DNA of 64,000 nucleotides from assembly GCF_003710905.1 (NCBI RefSeq), contig NZ_RHHV01000010.1:372001-436000 (forward strand). The letters run 5' to 3'. The translations under genes were made by a program, and so were the position numbers. Source of the DNA: Brevibacillus parabrevis. Lineage in GTDB: Bacteria; Bacillota; Bacilli; Brevibacillales; Brevibacillaceae. The notes below the pieces were generated by a model. The model had not been told where the DNA came from, did not search any database, and saw only the letters and a program-made list of their open reading frames with translations. This document shows positions 62,636 through 64,000 of the stretch, piece by piece (the first letter of the stretch is position 1; each line of letters opens with the position of its first letter).

Positions 62636-63097
62636 ATGTCGAGGATCGAACAGCGGTTGAAGGAATTGGGCTACACATTGCCGCCACCGCCACCGCGGAT
62701 GGCGAATTACGTCTCGTGTGTGCAGACGGGCAATCTGGTGTACACCTCGGGAGCGGGGTGCTACGTGGACGGCAAGCCGCTTTATTTGGGCAGACTGGGA
62801 ACAGACGTGACGATCGAGCAAGGATATGAAGCCGCGAAAATTACGGCGCTCAATTTGCTCGCCTTGCTCAAATCCGAGCTGGGCGATCTGGACCGGATCA
62901 CGCGGATCGTCAAGCTGTTTGCGCTGGTGAGTAGCGCTCCGGATTTTTACGAGCAGCCGCAAGTGATTAATGGCGCATCCGATTTTTTCATCGAAGTGTT
63001 GGGCGAGGCAGGCCAGCATGCGCGGGCAGCTGCCGGAACTTCTGTGCTTCCTTTCAATAATCCGATAGAGATTGAGCTGATTGTCGAAGTCAGCTGA
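62636..63097 (+). CDS. RidA/YjgF/YER057c-family protein
   Basis: The 153-residue protein fits the longer RidA subgroup: VQTGNLVYTSGAG near the start, AKITALNLLALLKSELGDLD in the middle and AAAGTSVLPFNNPIEIELIVEV at the end. RidA proteins hydrolyse reactive enamine/imine intermediates of amino-acid breakdown. GGGGTGAGGAC precedes the start. It is the first gene of an operon with a DauR-like regulator and a dipeptidase, implying amino-acid catabolism. Confidence 0.88.
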   Translation: MSRIEQRLKELGYTLPPPPPRMANYVSCVQTGNLVYTSGAGCYVDGKPLYLGRLGTDVTIEQGYEAAKITALNLLALLKSELGDLDRITRIVKLFALVSSAPDFYEQPQVINGASDFFIEVLGEAGQHARAAAGTSVLPFNNPIEIELIVEVS

Positions 63098-63134
63098 CAC
63101 AAGCAACACAGCAGAAAGAAACGAGGCTCTGTTC

Positions 63135-63788
63135 ATGACGAGACACATTCATCCGATTTTAGCCAGCTATATTCCTGTCGCGGAAGGCTTGGCGAAGACG
63201 TTGGGGCAGCATTGTGAAGTCGTGCTGCACGATTTGACAGACATATCTTCTTCGATCATTGCGATCTACAACGGCCATGTCAGCGGGAGGGAGGTCGGCT
63301 CCCCGGTCACCAATCTGGCGCTGCAAGCTTTGCGCACAGCCAAGACGAGCCAGGAGGACTACGATCTCAACTACCGCAACGACACGATCAAGGGAAAGCA
63401 GATCAAGTCCAGCTCGCTGTACATCAAGGACGAAACCGGGCAAATTATCGGCAGCCTGTGCCTGAATATGGACTTGACGCACATTGCCATCGCGCAGGCG
63501 GCCTTAAACGACATGATGGCGTTCGCGGACAAAGCCGAGGAAGGGCGGGCCGCGGAAAAGTTCGCTCCGACGGTCACCAGTCTGATGGAGCAAATGATCG
63601 ACGATTGCCTGAAAAAGACCGGAAAACCGATTGCCCTGATGCAAAAGGAAGAGAAGATTCAATTCATCCATTTGCTCGACGAAGTAGGGCTGTTTTTGAT
63701 CAAGGGAGCCGTGCAGCACGTGGCGGATTTGCTGGATGTCACCAAGTACACGATCTACAACTATTTGGACAAAAAAGACGGGAGATGA
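63135..63788 (+). CDS. YheO/DauR-like regulator (PAS plus HTH)
   Basis: The 217-residue protein starts at MTRHIHPIL. Residues 1-130 form the YheO-type PAS domain (HCEVVLHDLTDISSSIIAIYNG, SLYIKDETGQIIGSLCLNMD). The C-terminal part (about 150-217) carries the HTH with LLDVTKYTIYNYLDK. DauR controls D-arginine use in Pseudomonas, and relatives sense amino acids. The position between RidA and a dipeptidase fits amino-acid sensing. The next gene starts 6 bases after its stop. Confidence 0.87.
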   Translation: MTRHIHPILASYIPVAEGLAKTLGQHCEVVLHDLTDISSSIIAIYNGHVSGREVGSPVTNLALQALRTAKTSQEDYDLNYRNDTIKGKQIKSSSLYIKDETGQIIGSLCLNMDLTHIAIAQAALNDMMAFADKAEEGRAAEKFAPTVTSLMEQMIDDCLKKTGKPIALMQKEEKIQFIHLLDEVGLFLIKGAVQHVADLLDVTKYTIYNYLDKKDGR

Positions 63789-63794
63789 GCGGGA

Positions 63795-64000
63795 ATGGCA
63801 GATGCGACTTTGCAGCAGGCACGCAGCTTTCACGATGGCGTCCATGTGCTGGACGGACATTTTGACTTGCTGATGGATGTAGAAATTCAGCGCGGCTACG
63901 GTCGGACGAAGCTGATCGAGACAGAATACTTGCCGCGGTTTCAGGCAGGCGGGGTGCATTCCGTCGTGGCGGCCGTCTTTGTGGAAGATGCGTTTGTGCC
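63795..64000 (+). CDS. Membrane dipeptidase, peptidase M19 (partial, runs off the window)
   Basis: Only the first 68 residues are visible. VLDGHFDLLMDV contains the HxD zinc motif at the start of M19 renal-type dipeptidases, and PRFQAGGVHSVVAAVFV continues the family pattern. M19 enzymes cleave dipeptides, including those with a C-terminal D-residue. GGAGATGAGCGGG supplies the ribosome site. Confidence 0.85.
   Translation, partial: MADATLQQARSFHDGVHVLDGHFDLLMDVEIQRGYGRTKLIETEYLPRFQAGGVHSVVAAVFVEDAFV

Overview
The window reads as chromosome from a moderately GC-rich endospore-forming Firmicute, most likely Brevibacillus or a close relative. This is inferred from strong AGGAGG ribosome sites, frequent GTG/TTG starts, Bacillus-type gene families (YezD, LplJ-like ligase, AadK-like ANT(6), YheO/DauR-like regulator, SigL-type promoters) and dense packing. 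No rRNA, tRNA, CRISPR array, phage or intact insertion sequence was seen.

Layout. 1-1.45 kb: AT-rich decayed edge with a gene end, a possible IS3-type terminus and a deletion-fused AraC/FecCD remnant. 1.5-6.3 kb: proline iminopeptidase, exported protein behind an 11-bp periodic operator, two-component pair, small membrane protein. 6.4-13 kb: six tightly packed genes (FabH-like synthase, ATP-grasp, SDR, MBL hydrolase, adenylate-forming enzyme, acyltransferase-like protein), probably an uncharacterised small-molecule pathway. 13-22.7 kb: frameshifted EamA transporter, ArsR regulator, M23-like lipoprotein divergent from a second two-component pair, chemoreceptor, lipoate ligase, ANT(6). 22.8-29 kb: Fur-controlled siderophore lipoprotein, ArsR-SRPBCC operon, an ECF sigma factor overlapping a membrane anti-sigma-like protein whose outer part is a catalytically dead penicillin-binding transpeptidase domain, then EamA and LysR genes. 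29-34.4 kb: AraC/MFS pair, second MFS, WYL regulator with a perfect operator and a truncated SDR. 34.5-41 kb: BenE, NtrC-type regulator, GAF histidine kinase and iron alcohol dehydrogenase on the minus strand, divergent from a zinc alcohol dehydrogenase with a sigma-54 promoter. 41.1-42.6 kb: non-coding array of about 205-nt imperfect hairpin elements, three in tandem at exactly 312-bp spacing and one inverted. 42.6-55.7 kb: HEAT/AlkD-like protein, peroxiredoxin-like protein, Crp/Fnr, SDR, MarR with a destroyed target, MalT-like LuxR regulator, CapA, GNAT, MocR, APH-like kinase, YezD and DUF2325. 55.9-64 kb: peptide and D-amino-acid flavoured segment: sigma-54 promoter, OppA, two cytosolic penicillin-recognising-fold hydrolases, NupC divergent from TrmB, then RidA, a DauR-like regulator and an M19 dipeptidase running off the end.

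The best candidates for something undescribed are the ECF sigma/pseudo-transpeptidase pair (25.1-27.0 kb), the 312-bp hairpin array (41.2-42.6 kb), the FabH/F390-type cluster (6.46-12.97 kb) and the two sigma-54 circuits (39.9 and 55.9 kb). All functional statements come from reading the sequence and family knowledge; no database search was run.
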